Assembly: GCF_963675165.1 (NCBI RefSeq)
Contig: NC_087377.1
Span: 13,388,198-13,452,197, forward strand
DNA: 64,000 bases
Reading direction: 5' to 3'
DNA from: Halichondria panicea
Lineage: Eukaryota; Porifera; Demospongiae; Suberitida; Halichondriidae
The notes below the pieces were generated by a model. It saw only the letters and a program-made list of their open reading frames with translations. It ran no database searches and was not told the origin of the DNA. Position numbers and translations under genes: made by a program. Below are positions 44,956-57,654 of this stretch, piece by piece (within the stretch, counting starts at the first letter, position 1; every line of letters begins with the position of its first letter).

Positions 44956-45725
44956 TATAGCAGGTGGGTATGTCTGAATGCTTGAACCTCTAGACTAACA
45001 GTGACCGTAATAAAGAGGTGGTTTAAGTACATGTTTTGAGGGCTTTGGGCTGGTCAACCCGGCTGTATGAAAGTGAGTGACCACAACACTCTTTTTGAAT
45101 GCTGTAAACTCTTCTTCTTCAGAGCATGGAATACACCTCAGCATGGAAATGCTTGATATCCACCATTAAACATTATAACATTATAGTGTATGGATATGAT
45201 GGTACACCTATATACATACAAAACATTGCAAGGTGTGTGTGTGTGTGTGTGTGTGGAGGAGGATCAGTCAATAGATGCATTAAAAGGGAACGACAACTTA
45301 AAATCAAAGATCATTCATGCATGCAGGTGAATCTTACTGGGCATGTCAATTCAGTAGGAAAGATAGATGCAGTGCTAATTGATCCATGAATTTTCCTGAT
45401 TACGCTAAAACTTGGTAAAAGTATAAAAACCAGCTGTAAGAGGCGGATTACCCTCAATAACAGAATGAGGGACTGGTAAATATATATATTTATAAATAGT
45501 ATCTGCCTGATACTGAACAGCCGTCACTAGCTCTTATAGTAGAGTTTTACAAGCAACTGAGTAAACGCTAGCTATCGTTTCCACTAATTAAAAAGCGAAA
45601 CGCAGATGAGATCTAACAACAAAACATCAAGTCTATATGCATGTACGGTTACGTTAGCACGTGATCCGCTTCTGTTTCCAATCCCTCTTCTTCCTAATGC
45701 ATGTACTTAGTGAGTGCATAATTAT
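44956..45725. other. Duplicated 5' flank of the relic, no gene seen
   Basis: 44990-45145 (AGTGACCGTAATAAAGAGGT; GAATACACCTCAGCATGGAAA) matches 15969-16131 in the same order, extending the duplication of the broken receptor. The remainder, including a GT tract at 45236, has no gene. Confidence 0.45.
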
Positions 45726-45729
45726 ACTC

Positions 45730-46130
45730 ACCATGCCTCACAGATAGTCATGCAGTTGCTCCTCTCCACTCTTAGGCCAGCTTCAGCAACATCATCCATT
45801 GGTCAATCATCATTGCATACAGCTATATACAGCTAGCTGAAACAAAACAGGGTAAAGACCCACTACACAATAAACATCAAGTGAGACAAGGTCTGATAAA
45901 GGGTCATGCAATCTACAACCATATATTTGATGAACATGGGTCATGCATACTCTATTATTTTTCTGGATGGATGGATAATTATACTGGTTGGCAGGTATAG
46001 CAGTGTGGTTGTCTCTCCTCTGGGGGAGAAACTCCCTTATATACACAACTGGAGGGGAGAGAAGTTCGAACAGAAAATCAGTAAAACATCTCATGGTTGA
46101 CATGATACAGGCAGCCTGGAATCGAGGGTT
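45730..46130 (-). pseudogene. Fourth relic of the receptor tail and death-domain exons
   Basis: A heavily shortened death-domain exon (45735-45815, GTTGCTCCTCTCCACTCTTA then CATCATCCATTGGTCAATCA) is followed by the tail-exon relic at 45975-46050 (GCAGTGTGGTTGTCTCTCCT). The spacing follows the 16.2-16.6 kb copy. No open frame survives. Confidence 0.45.
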
Positions 46131-47352
46131 AGAGAACCTCTAGACTTACAGTGACTGTAATAAAGAGGTGAGACTTTGGGCTGGTCAATCTGGCTGCTGG
46201 TATGAAAATGGGGATCCCAAGTAACTATAGCTATATAATTATATAGGGCATACTGCATGACTTCCAGAGATTACATACTACACTAGCTAATCCCAGCTTC
46301 TAGTGGAAGAAATCTGGCCCAGACAAATCATGTCCACATTTAGTAATCTGATTCTATACCACATTAAATAGGTCAACAGCAAGGTGCATGAGTTCAAAGG
46401 GAAGTAATTAATGCACAATGCATTATTGCTTTATATAGTGGTGGTCAAGACGAAATATGTTGTTATCATAGAACTTACTGTTTTATCTCTTTCTCTGTTC
46501 CTATAGTTTCGTGATCACATGCATGCAGTCTCTTGTTTGTTGTTTTCTCTATAGTGCCTTAAATTTCCCATAAAGCTAGGGCACTATGACAAGAGCAACT
46601 ATAGTCCTGCTTTTCCTGCTCTACATTTATACTTCTCTAAAATTACCCTGGGATTGGTTAGACACACTGGTATCCTAAGTGACTATAATTATGGTAGTGC
46701 AGGACATCTGCTAGTTGCTCCTGTGCTCCTGAACTTGTTTCATTACAATCATAATTCTGGGCAAAAGAACGCTATAGTGTTGGTTAGAAATGTGAAGTAA
46801 TTAATCGAGGAACACTAAATTAACTTACACCAGTACATGAAAGTACTTGTACCATAAATTATGAGTTACTCCCAATGACACCCATGATTATAATTATTAT
46901 CACTGAAAGGTGACTAACCCAACTACCACAAACAGACGATTCATCTTCCTATCCCATGCATGCAGGTAGAGAATGAACATTGTCAACAACAAATTATAGA
47001 CATACTCATGGCCATACACCTTTAAAAATGGTGTGTTCACACTTAGTGTGCGCTGCAATTGATAATATAATTATTATTAAACTCACCATTGCATTTTGTA
47101 AAAAGGCTCTTTAGTCCTCTAAACTTACCTAGTAAAAGGGCGAGTAGATCTTACATTTGCAAATCGAGGGGTGCATGGGGAAATTTTTATCTTATTATTA
47201 GGAAAACTGTTCTTAGGCATTGGATTTATGAACTCAGACATTCAATTTGATGATGTATAAAGACTTGTTTGCGTATATATAGTTTGCTCGTAATTGCATA
47301 TCTGAGAGCATGCATGCACTCGGTAAATTTTCTGTACCCCCCCCCTAACATA
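46131..47352. repeat. Segment duplicated at 50.1-51.0 kb
   Basis: 46430-46800 (TTATATAGTGGTGGTCAAG; CTGCTTTTCCTGCTCTA; GGGATTGGTTAGACACA; GTGCAGGACATC) has a diverged direct counterpart at 50118-50890. No gene is visible in either. Confidence 0.5.
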
Positions 47353-47476
47353 TTATATAGCGGGTATATATTTCGAGGGTATAACTTTCGCGGAATAGCA
47401 GCCTTTCTGCATGCGATATTAAATTTATGTTCGCAGTACATGCTTGATCAGCGAAAACCATGATATACACGCTATA
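47353..47476. repeat. MITE, TATAGCGGGTATAT family, short copy
   Basis: TATAGCGGGTATATATTTCG at the left and GATATACACGCTATATA at the right are inverse. It is related to the element at 2220-2655 and directly abuts the next copy. Confidence 0.6.
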
Positions 47477-47705
47477 TACCGTATAGCGCGAAATTTTCGA
47501 GGCACTTATATTTCGTGGATTGGCCTCTAAAAGCCATTTCGTTGCACAATGTTCGCGGAATGACTGCTAACCGGAAGCCACGCCTTAAATCTTTGCACGT
47601 TATAGCAGGTAATTTAACAATTTTCGTGGACTTATTTTCGTGTAGAATTCTAACCCACGAAATCCGCGAAAATTAAGCCCCTCGAAAATTTTGCGCTATA
47701 CGGTA
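47477..47705. repeat. MITE, CGTATAGCGCGAAATTTTCG family
   Basis: TACCGTATAGCGCGAAATTT at the left is inverted as AAATTTTGCGCTATACGGTA at the right. The inverted arms continue through TTCGAGG. TA lies at both ends. It is related to the element at 2220-2655 and has no gene. Confidence 0.75.
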
Positions 47706-48547
47706 TACGGTATTTTGCTTGCTTCAGACCAGCTCCCCCACACTTTAAAACAATGAATGCACTTAGTGTTTTCAGCCAGATGCTAAAACTATAGTAGCTG
47801 AAGATAAACTAAGTAACCCAACTATATGCCACAAACTGACAATTATCTTCCTATAATAACTATCCCATGAGAATGAACAACAACATGGACACAGCTGCCT
47901 ATAGAGCTATACAAACCAACCTCTATAGCATAAAAATTGTATTACCATGCACCTAACCACATATACCGCTAGAGAAATACCCTTATCACACACACACACC
48001 CTAATTCACATACACATTGTGCAAGCATCCTTTATCACACATCTCACTATACTAACAAATTTGTGCTGCAGAAATAATTATCTGGATTTAGTTTGCCCAA
48101 TTTGCCACTCCATGGATTTACTGCTCAACCAGTCTGCACTCCCCTGGTTTGTGTGACCACCTTTCAGGTCTCCTGAGAGTAGAGCCCTGCACATTCTCAG
48201 CCATGCATGCACATTATAACTATATAGTACCTGTATGTATGTATGAGGAAAAGGGAGAGAGGAACTACAATATGGACTTGTTATCACCATACATTTTAAT
48301 TAACAAACATTGTGAAGTTGTATAAATTATATAGTGGCCATAATTATATATATAAACATGCAGCCATGCATATCATGTATAGTTCCATAGAATAAAGAGA
48401 AATACTGTCATAAGTATAATTATGCAGCCATATAATGCATTGTCGGTCTGCTCAATTACATTCAAGGGTGACTGCTAACCTCATCACATACATGCCACCT
48501 ATTATCACTTGTAGCTGGTAGAGCTAAGACAAGTACCGGTATAATAT
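47706..48547. repeat. Duplicated non-coding segment
   Basis: 47755-47890 (GTTTTCAGCCAGATGCTAAA) aligns with 26100-26260 and 51078-51160. 47970-48015 and 48140-48180 repeat phrases of 25020-25560. No coding feature is visible. Confidence 0.5.
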
Positions 48548-48700
48548 CAGTGGTGTAGGAAGGGGGGGCTCCATGCAGGGGCTGGAGCCCCCCATCTTTC
48601 TATATAGTTTATTATCAATTAAGATTAGTGCATAGATAGCCATACTTTTTCCACTCAAAAAACTAGAGCCCCCTTTGAGAAATTGCTTCCTACGCCACTG
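48548..48700. repeat. MITE with CAGTGG(C/T)GTAGGAAG ends
   Basis: CAGTGGTGTAGGAAG at the left is matched by CTTCCTACGCCACTG at the right. GGGGGGCTCCA and GGAGCCCCCC form an inner palindrome. Similar words near 26997 and 63636-63662 suggest further members. Confidence 0.75.
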
Positions 48701-48955
48701 AATAATTATTAGTGCATGATGCATGACCTTATTATACCCTCACACTTCATTTATTTACTGCATACATCTAGCCCTTTATCATACACACCCTAATCTATAC
48801 ATATTCACATATGCAGCATCCTTTGTCACATATATATATATACGATATCCCATTATATACGTACACTCCACATGCAAAAATATCACACACACATGCACAT
48901 TGAACCCGGCTTACACATTACCGGTGAAACCTCCTCTGCATGTATACTAAAAGTT

Positions 48956-49247
48956 TTAAGGAATCCCTTCAGGGGAAGTTTAAAAAACTTGCTTATGAAT
49001 TTTTTAAGCTTTTCTATTTAATTTCTATGCTTTCCCCTGAAAGGATTATTATACAGACAGTATATTATAGAAAAGACCATCTATAAATATTATGGTACAA
49101 CATGTGTTGCTAGTGAGCAGTTTCTGGTTCCTGGATGTTATGGATTGTGCAAGAGAGCAGCTCATTATCTAATGAATATTCATGAGCGTACACCCTAAGA
49201 ATTTTTTAAGAACCGTTTCTATACTTTCCCCTGAAGGAATTCCTTAG
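48956..49247. repeat. MITE with AAGGAATCCCTTCAGGGGAA ends
   Basis: The left end AAGGAATCCCTTCAGGGGAA is inverted at the right as TTCCCCTGAAGGAATTCCTT. An inner repeat TTTCCCCTGAAAGGATTATT at 49031 suggests two nested members. It has no gene. Confidence 0.75.
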
Positions 49248-49348
49248 TATCATAATGTTATAGAGCACATTTTTTTGTATAGGAAACACTTGTGAAAGCT
49301 TGTGTTGCAATTTGTTTAAGGTTGACCCAAAATGTTGCATAAAACGCT

Positions 49349-49501
49349 GTTATTTACATGGCAATTCGTGCCACAAGCAGTTTATTGGCTCTTGTATAAT
49401 TACTAAGTAGATAATGATCTCGGCCTATAATAAAAGGCCCTTGACCACAATATACTACGGGGCCAATAAACAGCTTGTGGCACTCATAGCCATGTAATAA
49501 C
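49349..49501. repeat. MITE with ~43-bp inverted arms
   Basis: GTTATTTACATGGCAATTCG at the left and the inverse at the right (GCCATGTAATAAC), with GTGCCACAAGCAGTTTATTG matching CAATAAACAGCTTGTGGCAC inside. No coding content. Confidence 0.75.
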
Positions 49502-50301
49502 TATTATATACAACACAACCATGAGTACTGTAACCACTTAGCTATAGGTGGTGTATATTGCATGTGTAGTGCAGTAATGTGGTGCATTAAGGCTTCCTGG
49601 TTTTCTAGCTGCCCACCAGACCCTCCACTCAGAAGCAGCTGCCTTATTGTTTCTTCCGTATGGAATGTCATGTGTGCATGCATATTAATGCTGACCGGAA
49701 AGTTAATGATACATGTAATTATTCACAGCCTTAATTACTGACTATTACGAGAGTCGTGCAGTTGCTGTACAAATTCTCTATTCAACCTTCTTGTACATCT
49801 TTGACTAATAATTATTATTGTGGTAATGAATTTGCTACAAATCCACCAAAATTAGTACCCTAGCTAAAAACAGAGAAAAATTTGAAAACGCTAAAATTAC
49901 TACCCGTCTATATAATAGTAACATTAAGGTATATAAGCTGATGTAGGTAAAGAGTGTTAGCATAAGCTTATAATTATGGACAAGGTGACCACATCTCAGC
50001 ATCACACACAATATTACATTGCTGACTATACATGTATATAATTATAGTGATTCTTACCACAGGCAAATAGGAATGAGCAGTTAATGTGTTCAAAGGCACA
50101 AATTTGCCCAGTATAATTTTATATAGTGGCCAAGATGAAGTGTGCTGCTTTTATAGCTTTCTTTCCCAACCTTTTCGATCCCTCCCTGTTTTTGTGTTTT
50201 GTTTTATTTTATCTAGTGCCTCACAGGGCATAGAAAACATACTGATGCTAACTTCCCCGTTTAAACTACTTGGAAAACTGTCGTCTCTGTTGCACTGTAT
50301 A

Positions 50302-50328
50302 TAGGGTTAGGGTTAGGGTTAGGGTTAG
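50302..50328. repeat. Interstitial telomere-like TTAGGG repeat
   Basis: Four uninterrupted copies of the animal telomere hexamer (TAGGGTTAGGGTTAGGGT...). Shorter runs are at 58408-58420, within the insertion that disrupts the retrotransposon gag. Confidence 0.85.
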
Positions 50329-52433
50329 CCAGTTCTTCACAGGTTATGGTCGATCGAACTACAAAAGCAAATGGCTTTCTCTTTCTTTTCAGATTATGAT
50401 AATTATAAGCTTTCTATACTATAATTATAGATTCACAATTTGAAACCTATAAGAATACCCACCCACCCCCTCCCACCCACACACTTATTATGCATACACC
50501 TCTTATAATGACTTGAATTTGTCGTTATGTACATACATGTCTTAGGCAATAGTTTGAGACTGTAAAATTGATAATGTGATTCTTGCAATAGTATACACAT
50601 GCATTGCTAGTAGCTAGTTGATATAATTATAGCATTATATTGAGAGAGGCTCCATAATACGTATACTGTGACAGAAGCGACTATATAGTGCTGCTTTTCC
50701 TGCTCTATACTCAATTTACTTTGCTAAAATGACCCTTCAGTTAATTGTTGGGATTGGTTTGACACACCACCGTATAACTATGGGAAATATTTGGTGCAGG
50801 ACATCATATACGGAGCGCTAGTTGGCCTAGCTGCTCCTGAATTACAATAATAATTCTGAAGTTCGCAGCCAGTGTTGAGTAGAAATGTGGAAGGATCAAC
50901 TTCCTTACTTGGGAGCTACTCCCCTTCCTAGCTGCACACTGTAAAAATTGATGTGGTTGTCACGCAAGTGCATGCATGACTATAAGGTGGTAAATATCAG
51001 GAAAAAAACTGACATTTGCCACAATAGTCAGCCACTTTGTGTGAAATGTCACTTTTTACGGTGTGGGCCAATGAATACGCTTAAAGTGTTTACAGCCAGA
51101 GACTAAAACCGTTGAAGTGGTATTACAGAACCTTATCACTAAACAGAAACTATAACACAACAGTCATTGCTTCCACCAAAAACTTAATTTCCATAAAGGA
51201 CAAACATCATGGAGTTGTATACACAGATACACCATGCAAACTCATAACTTCCATAAAGTACAGCATCAAGGGTGACTGCTATAAACAGGTTCACTGTACA
51301 ATTGATTACCATGCATCTACAATAAAAATAATTACAACTTTGATAATTATTACCGGTTACACAGATGGTTGGTAGCAGTGTGAGTGAAAAGGTGGACCGG
51401 GAATTATATAAAGTGAGTATACATATTTTCAATGTGAAACCTCTAAGACCACAGCTATATATATACAATTATTGGCTCTAATAGGTGCATGGTTGAAACA
51501 TTACTAGTCAATTTGGTTTAGGAAAACTAATAATATAGAGACAAATTGAAGATAATGTAACCTTATTTTTAATTTCTCAATAAGCGTACATCAACTAATA
51601 GGCGCATATACTGGTTAGCAGCCTAGAGCTAGAAGGCGCATATATAGTTCCAACAACTGGTCTCTACACTTCTTTATAGATGAGAAGTCTCCTTAACTAG
51701 TTGTGTTACTGCTGATATGACTATATACCTCTTGCAGACAACAATCGAGCCAGCTAATGGAGAAGTGTGTGCACATGCATGCGTCATTGAAACGTCATGG
51801 GCGTGGTTATTCTATAAGTGCATCTGGATAATAGCATATATATAGAGGTCTGCTCTTTCTTCAATAATTATAGGCGCATGCCAGATAAACTACATATATA
51901 TACACACCATAATTATTATGGGCTAACCCTATGATGAGCATAACATGGTACAAGACTAACTCACATGCGTATAAAATGAATGGTTTCTACGCAGTTTCAC
52001 TAAATCACTATAATTATGGTCTATAAGATAGAGTCCATGCATGCAGGAACATGCATGCTCAGGTGTCTCTTGAGCATGCATTCTCCTATATCCATGCATG
52101 CAGTGACTTGGAACTGTGTACAGGGAAAGTACACAATTAGAGCAGAAAAATGTCATAATTATTAATCATAATCTATACATTGCTTACTCTACATATCTGT
52201 GGCTAGCTATAGCTGTCAAAAATACCACATGATGGCAATGCACGATTCTGCATGCTAGCTCCAAAACAAGTCAAATGTTATGGTGAAACTAGCTAAACCA
52301 TGAGATTTTGTCTAGTCAGCAATCCCATGCATTTAACCTCTAACTGTTAGGATCAAGATAATTGCATGAAAATCATTAGGGTTACCCTAACCCAAGTCAG
52401 AAATTTAGGGTATCGAAATAATTATTATTAACC
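50329..52433. repeat. Duplicated segment with decayed MITE and tail-exon relic
   Basis: 50680-50900 pairs with 46600-46800. 51075-51160 pairs with 26100 and 47770. 51366-51410 is a remnant of the receptor tail exon (GGTAGCAGTGTGAGTGAAAA; GGTGGACCGGGAA). 51575-51890 is a decayed copy of the MITE at 12238-12571. 51980-52400 pairs with 37490-37870 and begins the duplication that includes the second tyrosinase. No gene is visible. Confidence 0.5.
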
Positions 52434-53110
52434 TGAGGCGCGCCGCAGTACCACGGGGTCTGTCTGTTGTTCTCTGTATTCTGAGTCTGCTCCTGGATGC
52501 GATAGCCTCAACACAGCAAGGTAGTAATACAGAGTTTGATGTTAAAGCTTTGTTGCGAATAAAGTGAGCAAAAGCTAAGAAGTTCGAACCTGCATGTTGG
52601 CCTAGATGTACACACGGCTTTGACACAAGGCTGTATAGACTACACTAAACCCCAAATTAATGCCGAGAATTTGTACTTTAGTGCTCTAGTTACCACGTGA
52701 GTGCGTAGCAGGGGTTAGAGTGATTGATGTGTGTGATATTTTCACGATCATTCCCAATAAAGTCATTATGGTAAAAAGTTGTTGTATCCGTTTTACCGCT
52801 GTGCACAACGCACAGGGTGAATGCATAGAATAATTATTTTTTTCTAGTTATGTGTTCAAAGGTGTGTGATCAAGATAATAAAGACAGTTTAAAGGATCAA
52901 ATGACAAAATTTTATAGCATTCGCTATTACTATACGTATCTAACAGCTAGATATAATACACACAGCGAAAGGGACTATAGCTGGCTACTTTAACAATAAT
53001 CTAAGAACAAAAAAGCTATGTATCTAGATTTAAGTGTACATTGCTAACAACTTTTATATATTTGGGTTCCTCAGTTCAGCATAGTTATAAAAGGTTGCAT
53101 TTAGCTAATC
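52434..53110. other. Relic of the 0.7-kb array plus tyrosinase 3' flank
   Basis: 52434-52620 contains a decayed palindromic unit (CCTGAGGCGCGCCGCAGTAC) followed by TTTGATGTTAAAGCTTTGTT and a GAGCAAAAGCTAAGAAG phrase from the array at 31986-36245. 52850-53110 matches 38825-39023. Confidence 0.5.
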
Positions 53111-54908
53111 TCAGAGTATCAACGTGAGGAAGACAATGAGCAGGAACGGTAGCAAGCTAGCTTTAAGCATCTTGGAACTTGAACCCGGAGTAGGCCTCAC
53201 TGTCGGCTCAGTTGCTGAGCATACCCTGATATCTTCGGTCGAAAGCGAGCAAGTTTGATACTCTCCGATACAAGCTATCGCATCGAATTCGTATTGAGTG
53301 CATTGAGTAGAGCTATCACTGCTATGAGCAGTACATATACGGCATTCCTGAATGTTTTCTTCAGTATAGGTGCAGTTTGGTATATCATTATCACTTATAG
53401 TAGCCTCAATAAGATAATCGTACTCATACCCCCAGTTATCACTTGTACTATATTGCTGATTCGGTGTTATAAGAGGAAGAAATGGTACCATGTAGTCTTG
53501 CGAATTATGTCCAATATGACCCCTACTGTCGGGTTTGTATTGAGGTATTTCACCAGATGGAAAGCGTTGCATCCAGCTTTCAAGAATTCGATTGATGTTG
53601 CTGTGATGCAGACTAAATACAGGATCATTTACGGCAGATGGTGGAACGCTCATGTGCCCATTTATCCAATCATGAACATTATTATGTAATCGTTGATACA
53701 TTGGTGATACCTGAGGCCCGACACACAAGTCAGAAGTTGAGCATATCAAACTCCAACCTTCCAGTCTACTTCTAAAACTATCTCGTAGACTGCGCTGACC
53801 ATACTTGCCGTTATCACCTGGTGCATCATATTCTGGCGCAGCTATCGCTATTTCAATCTCACGTACATTCGGTAGGTATCCTTTTAAATAAGCATTCCCT
53901 CTTTGAAGCCGATTACTATTCCCTAAATCAGTGATAGGGTCACAAGGAGCCCAATATTGCATACAATTACGCGGATCTTTGTCATTCCAATAAGCATCTA
54001 CTTCCCTTCCAACCTTATCTGTAGTTTTCAGTCTAAATGAGATGTCACAAACTGTTTTCCAATTTAATCCATTTGTAATATCTTGGCGTTCTCTTGATCT
54101 CGTTGGCAATGTACCAAAATATCGTTCATCAAATACCGAAAGGTCATTGCCCTCCCACTTCCAGTATGGTAGGCCAAAACTAGGATTGTCTAGCACTCTT
54201 TGAAGTGCTCTTTCCAAAATCAGCAGATATGTTCTGTGCCAGACTAGAAAATTTGGCCCAGAATGAGCAAAGTCAACATTTATACCGCCATTAAGAACTT
54301 TGCATGCCTCCGAGGCATCTCGGGACACGTAGTTGTGTATGTAGACAAGGAAATCATAAGTAGAAACATTTTGCAGTGTAACTGTGCCAGAAGCAGTTGG
54401 TGGCTCTTCAGTAACAACACTCCAATAACCCATTTCACTCTTTAGCATGAGCATACCGTTCACAACATTTTGCTTTTCAGAATCCAATAGACTGCCAAAA
54501 CTTTTTCTTTGAACGGCTTGTTTTTTCATTCCACAATTTTCTCCTGACCAACCAAACGCACACTCACTGCAATCGACTCCATAGAAGTTTCCTGAACAAT
54601 TACAAACATTTTCAAACACCATGCATCGTCGGCCAAAGATATCTGCTATCAATCGTACTTCCTTTCTCCATAACATTAGATGCCAGAATTGCGACAATTT
54701 CTGGATCAGAACCATTAGATTGACGCTCTGCTTCTGAAGCAACGTTCACACAATCTCCTCTACCATTGCAGTTGTTCGGACAACATACTTTACTCTGGAG
54801 GTTTTCCAGAGTGTTGCAAACTGCCGGGAACTGGGCAAAATTGCACCTTAGAAGGCACAACAAAATAACTAATGCCAGAAGCACGTGAAGGGGATTTAGA
54901 GATGCCAT
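53111..54908 (-). pseudogene. Second tyrosinase copy, disrupted by a 4-bp insertion
   Basis: This is a close paralogue of the gene at 39024-40790, also intronless, in the same orientation and about 14 kb away. The first frame (54908 down to about 54625) gives the signal peptide MASLNPLHVLLALVILLCLL and the Cys-rich region through RYLWPTM. There an extra TGCA, or equivalently ATGC (within 54621-54625, CACCATGCATCG against CACCATCG in the intact copy), shifts the frame to a stop shortly after. The other frame continues with the EGF-like module, CuA (DFAHSGPNFLVWHRTYLL), CuB (LHNNVHDWINGHM, FSLHHSNINRI) and a hydrophobic end. All copper ligands survive and the long frame is otherwise intact, so the lesion is recent, polymorphic or an assembly error. 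Initiation at an internal ATG would lack the signal peptide. Confidence 0.85.
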
Positions 54909-56107
54909 TTGCCTCGTAAAGCATGCACTTACTTTATAGTTGTAAACGTTTATCTAACTATATATGCAAGCTTATGTGTAATGAATATTGTTACCAAAAG
55001 CTGAATGGGTGTGGTGTGGTGATGACTCAACACTATTGTATACCACGGTACTTTTCGCACATTATATGCGTACAAAAGCACTATTGATTACTATATAATT
55101 ATTATTATTATATAATTATGAACTCAAATCTATAGCTAATTACAAAAATTTCGGTAAGAAATGTGAAAATCGGTACTTAGAACGTTATAATAAATGTTGT
55201 CTTATGAATGTCATTATAATTATGTGTGAGTTACTCCTCCATTCCCAATAAATACTGCATGCACTGTGTATGCTCAGAAATTAATGTGAATGGTTTAGGT
55301 TTCCTATAATTATATCCTCGAGACAATTTAACAGTAGATGTCCACTATTAAGGAAGTTTGTGGTTAATTGAAGCAGGGTTGGTTTTTGGTTAGCAGCTGT
55401 GATGTCAGCAAAACGGTATAGAAAATAGTAGAATGTGCCAGTAGTTTTTGTGTGTATCTCAACAGAGAATGTTGTTGGCATCAAAATGTAGTCCATTTAT
55501 AAGCTAGACATTTGAAAGTAAAGTTTTAATAGCTTAGCTTTCAATTATTAATTTCAGAACAATAAAAAAACTCATAATTATAATCACCTAAATACTTGTA
55601 AATTATAAAGAAGAGATTGTCAGGAAATCTAAATCATTTAACACAAAGTCTGAGAACTTAGCTGTTTAATGTTTAGTGTTTCATTACTCTAACCAATTAT
55701 ACCCACTATCATAATAATTATAACATTCTCACTATTGATCACCACAAACCCACCATAATTATGATGTTTTCATTTTTTACAATTGATAACTACTCACACC
55801 TTTGTAGTTATCTACTCTCTAGGCTGCAAGCACTGTACATCATGTAAACATTTAGACCGTGTTTGTCAGTGACGCATTGTTAAATTGGCCTTTGTGCATG
55901 TGCATATCTTTGACGTTGTGACAGAGATTGGTGTACGGCTCTCTCCCTCCCGCTTTCTTTTTCCATGCATGCACGCTTATAATTTTCAGTGCTTCCTTCG
56001 GCCAATCCTTGCCATTTTCACGTTGCAAATCATAAATGTGCCTGTTTTTTGGAAATTTAAAATAGATCTATCTTCCTACACCACATGCATGCACAGACCG
56101 ACTGTCT
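54909..56107. other. 5' flank of the second tyrosinase and intergenic
   Basis: The first ~130 bases match the 5' flank of the first tyrosinase (GGTGTGGTGTGGTGATGACT at 55008). The remainder is AT-rich with AATTATTATTATTATATAAT near 55095-55117 and shows no gene. Confidence 0.45.
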
Positions 56108-56455
56108 GCATGGGTTGATGTTGACTTTACCGGCATTAATTTTATATATCTAGCTTCATCCACCATGCACATGCATGTACCATAATTATGCATGGGTTGC
56201 TGTTGAACTTCCTATGTGATTATCTGCATATAGATCTATACTTAGTAACCATAATTCAATCGTGAAGGTAAATCCTACAGCTTCCCCAACCATATCATTA
56301 TGGACCATCTGGGATGACCAAGGATGTTGTTGAACTTCTCACATAGTTACTCCTATCTGATTTAGATCTACCCATAATTCAGGTAAATCCTACAGCTTCG
56401 CCCATGCACGATGCACATGGACCATCTGCAATAATGCCTGCATGGGCTGTTGTTA
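56108..56455. repeat. Imperfect tandem repeat, ~120-150-bp unit
   Basis: The phrases GGTAAATCCTACAGCTTC, CATGGACCATCTG or TATGGACCATCTGGG, and GTTGTTGAACTTCTCACAT or its variants recur two to three times in order. No coding content. Confidence 0.65.
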
Positions 56456-56825
56456 GTGACTCTTATCCAAGAGATGGCCAACTTTAAAACTGTCAAAATG
56501 AATTAATTAAAGTTTCTCGGTAGACACAACGTCGTTGCTGTAGTATAGCCACGCCTGCGACGCCAAATAAAAAACACCAAGTCGATTCAAATGGCTCATT
56601 CGCTAAATATAATACCCCCCAATATATAGGCTGTTTGAGTTACACAATTAACCTGGTGCTAGATCTAATACTTCAGTGCATGATTCTAGCAATACTATTA
56701 TAGGCAAGTGCATAAAAAACACTCATATAATTATGGATTATATATTGTATACATGCATGCACTCACTTATATGCTATATACAATAATTATTATAAGGTTT
56801 ATACCACCCTTTATTGTTCCTTAAT

Positions 56826-57470
56826 TGGACCGGGAGTGATCATGCATGTGTTTGAGGCTGATGGTGGAACTCTAACGTCCAGGACCACTCTTATCAACCT
56901 CAGTGAGGTAAAGTCAGTATCTGTACTGCATGCAGCAATGTTACCTGCATGTATACTGCTACCAATTAAAATGGTATTACATGCAGTTGCATGCAATACA
57001 GCAGACAATCTCTGTTGCTGGTGAGTATATTAACACACAGACTTTTGTTGCACATGCTGCTGATTGCATGTATAGGTAATTCAACCTCTCCATTAAACCC
57101 AAGAATATCATATCCCCCACTCAAAACCAGCTCAGCTCCCTCCTCTATACTGGTGGTGTGTCTGTCAGCTATATCCTCGTCATTTCTCCAACACCTCTCT
57201 CCGGATCACTAGTCACCGTGGAGACCACCTCGGCACCGTTCAATATCTCCAACATTCCCTGTTGGACATGACCATCAGACATGACCATCAGAGTAGTTAA
57301 CTGTGCAATGGCCGTGACAACATGCATGGTGATGATCCGTTCTATTGATTAGTTCATATTATAGTTGTGCTTGTTCCTAATAATTTTGTTTTTCTAATAC
57401 AGTTACCTGCCCCTCCAACCCCAACACCTGCGAACAGAGTGACTATCAATGGTTGTGAAAGACTATATGT
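56826..57470 (+). pseudogene. Decayed Ig/FN3 exons of a receptor, upstream of the retroelement
   Basis: 56836-56908 reads HVFEADGGTLTSRTTLINLS before a GTAAAG donor, like the end of an Ig-like domain. At 57075-57268 one frame reads TGGVSVSYILVISPTPLSGS and VTVETTSAPFNISNIPC, typical of the FN3 domains in the receptors at 2.9-8.3 kb. Its phase at the acceptor (TATAG at 57067-57075) does not match, and the domain ends early. A short Pro-rich exon start follows an acceptor at 57404. CCP exons of the same strand lie at 62050-62516, beyond the inserted retroelement, so they may once have been one gene. Confidence 0.5.
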
Positions 57471-57654
57471 TTCTTAGTTGGTTATTGTTTGTGCTTTTGT
57501 TCGTTATTGTACTGTTCATGTATGCCAGGCAAGGATTCTTGCCTTAGCTTGATTATAGCTGTTATAGTGTTAAATAGACTACATTCACTTATTTGGTATG
57601 TTGTGCAATAGTATACGACTGTACACCCAAGGTGTTAATCCCTCTCTCCTACCC

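Noticed and set aside
50302..50328. Chromosome end
   Set aside because: Only four TTAGGG units with ordinary sequence on both sides, so it is interstitial.
53255..53689. 144-codon plus-strand open frame
   Set aside because: It is antisense to the conserved CuB region of the second tyrosinase; the shorter equivalent opposite the first copy confirms it is a shadow.
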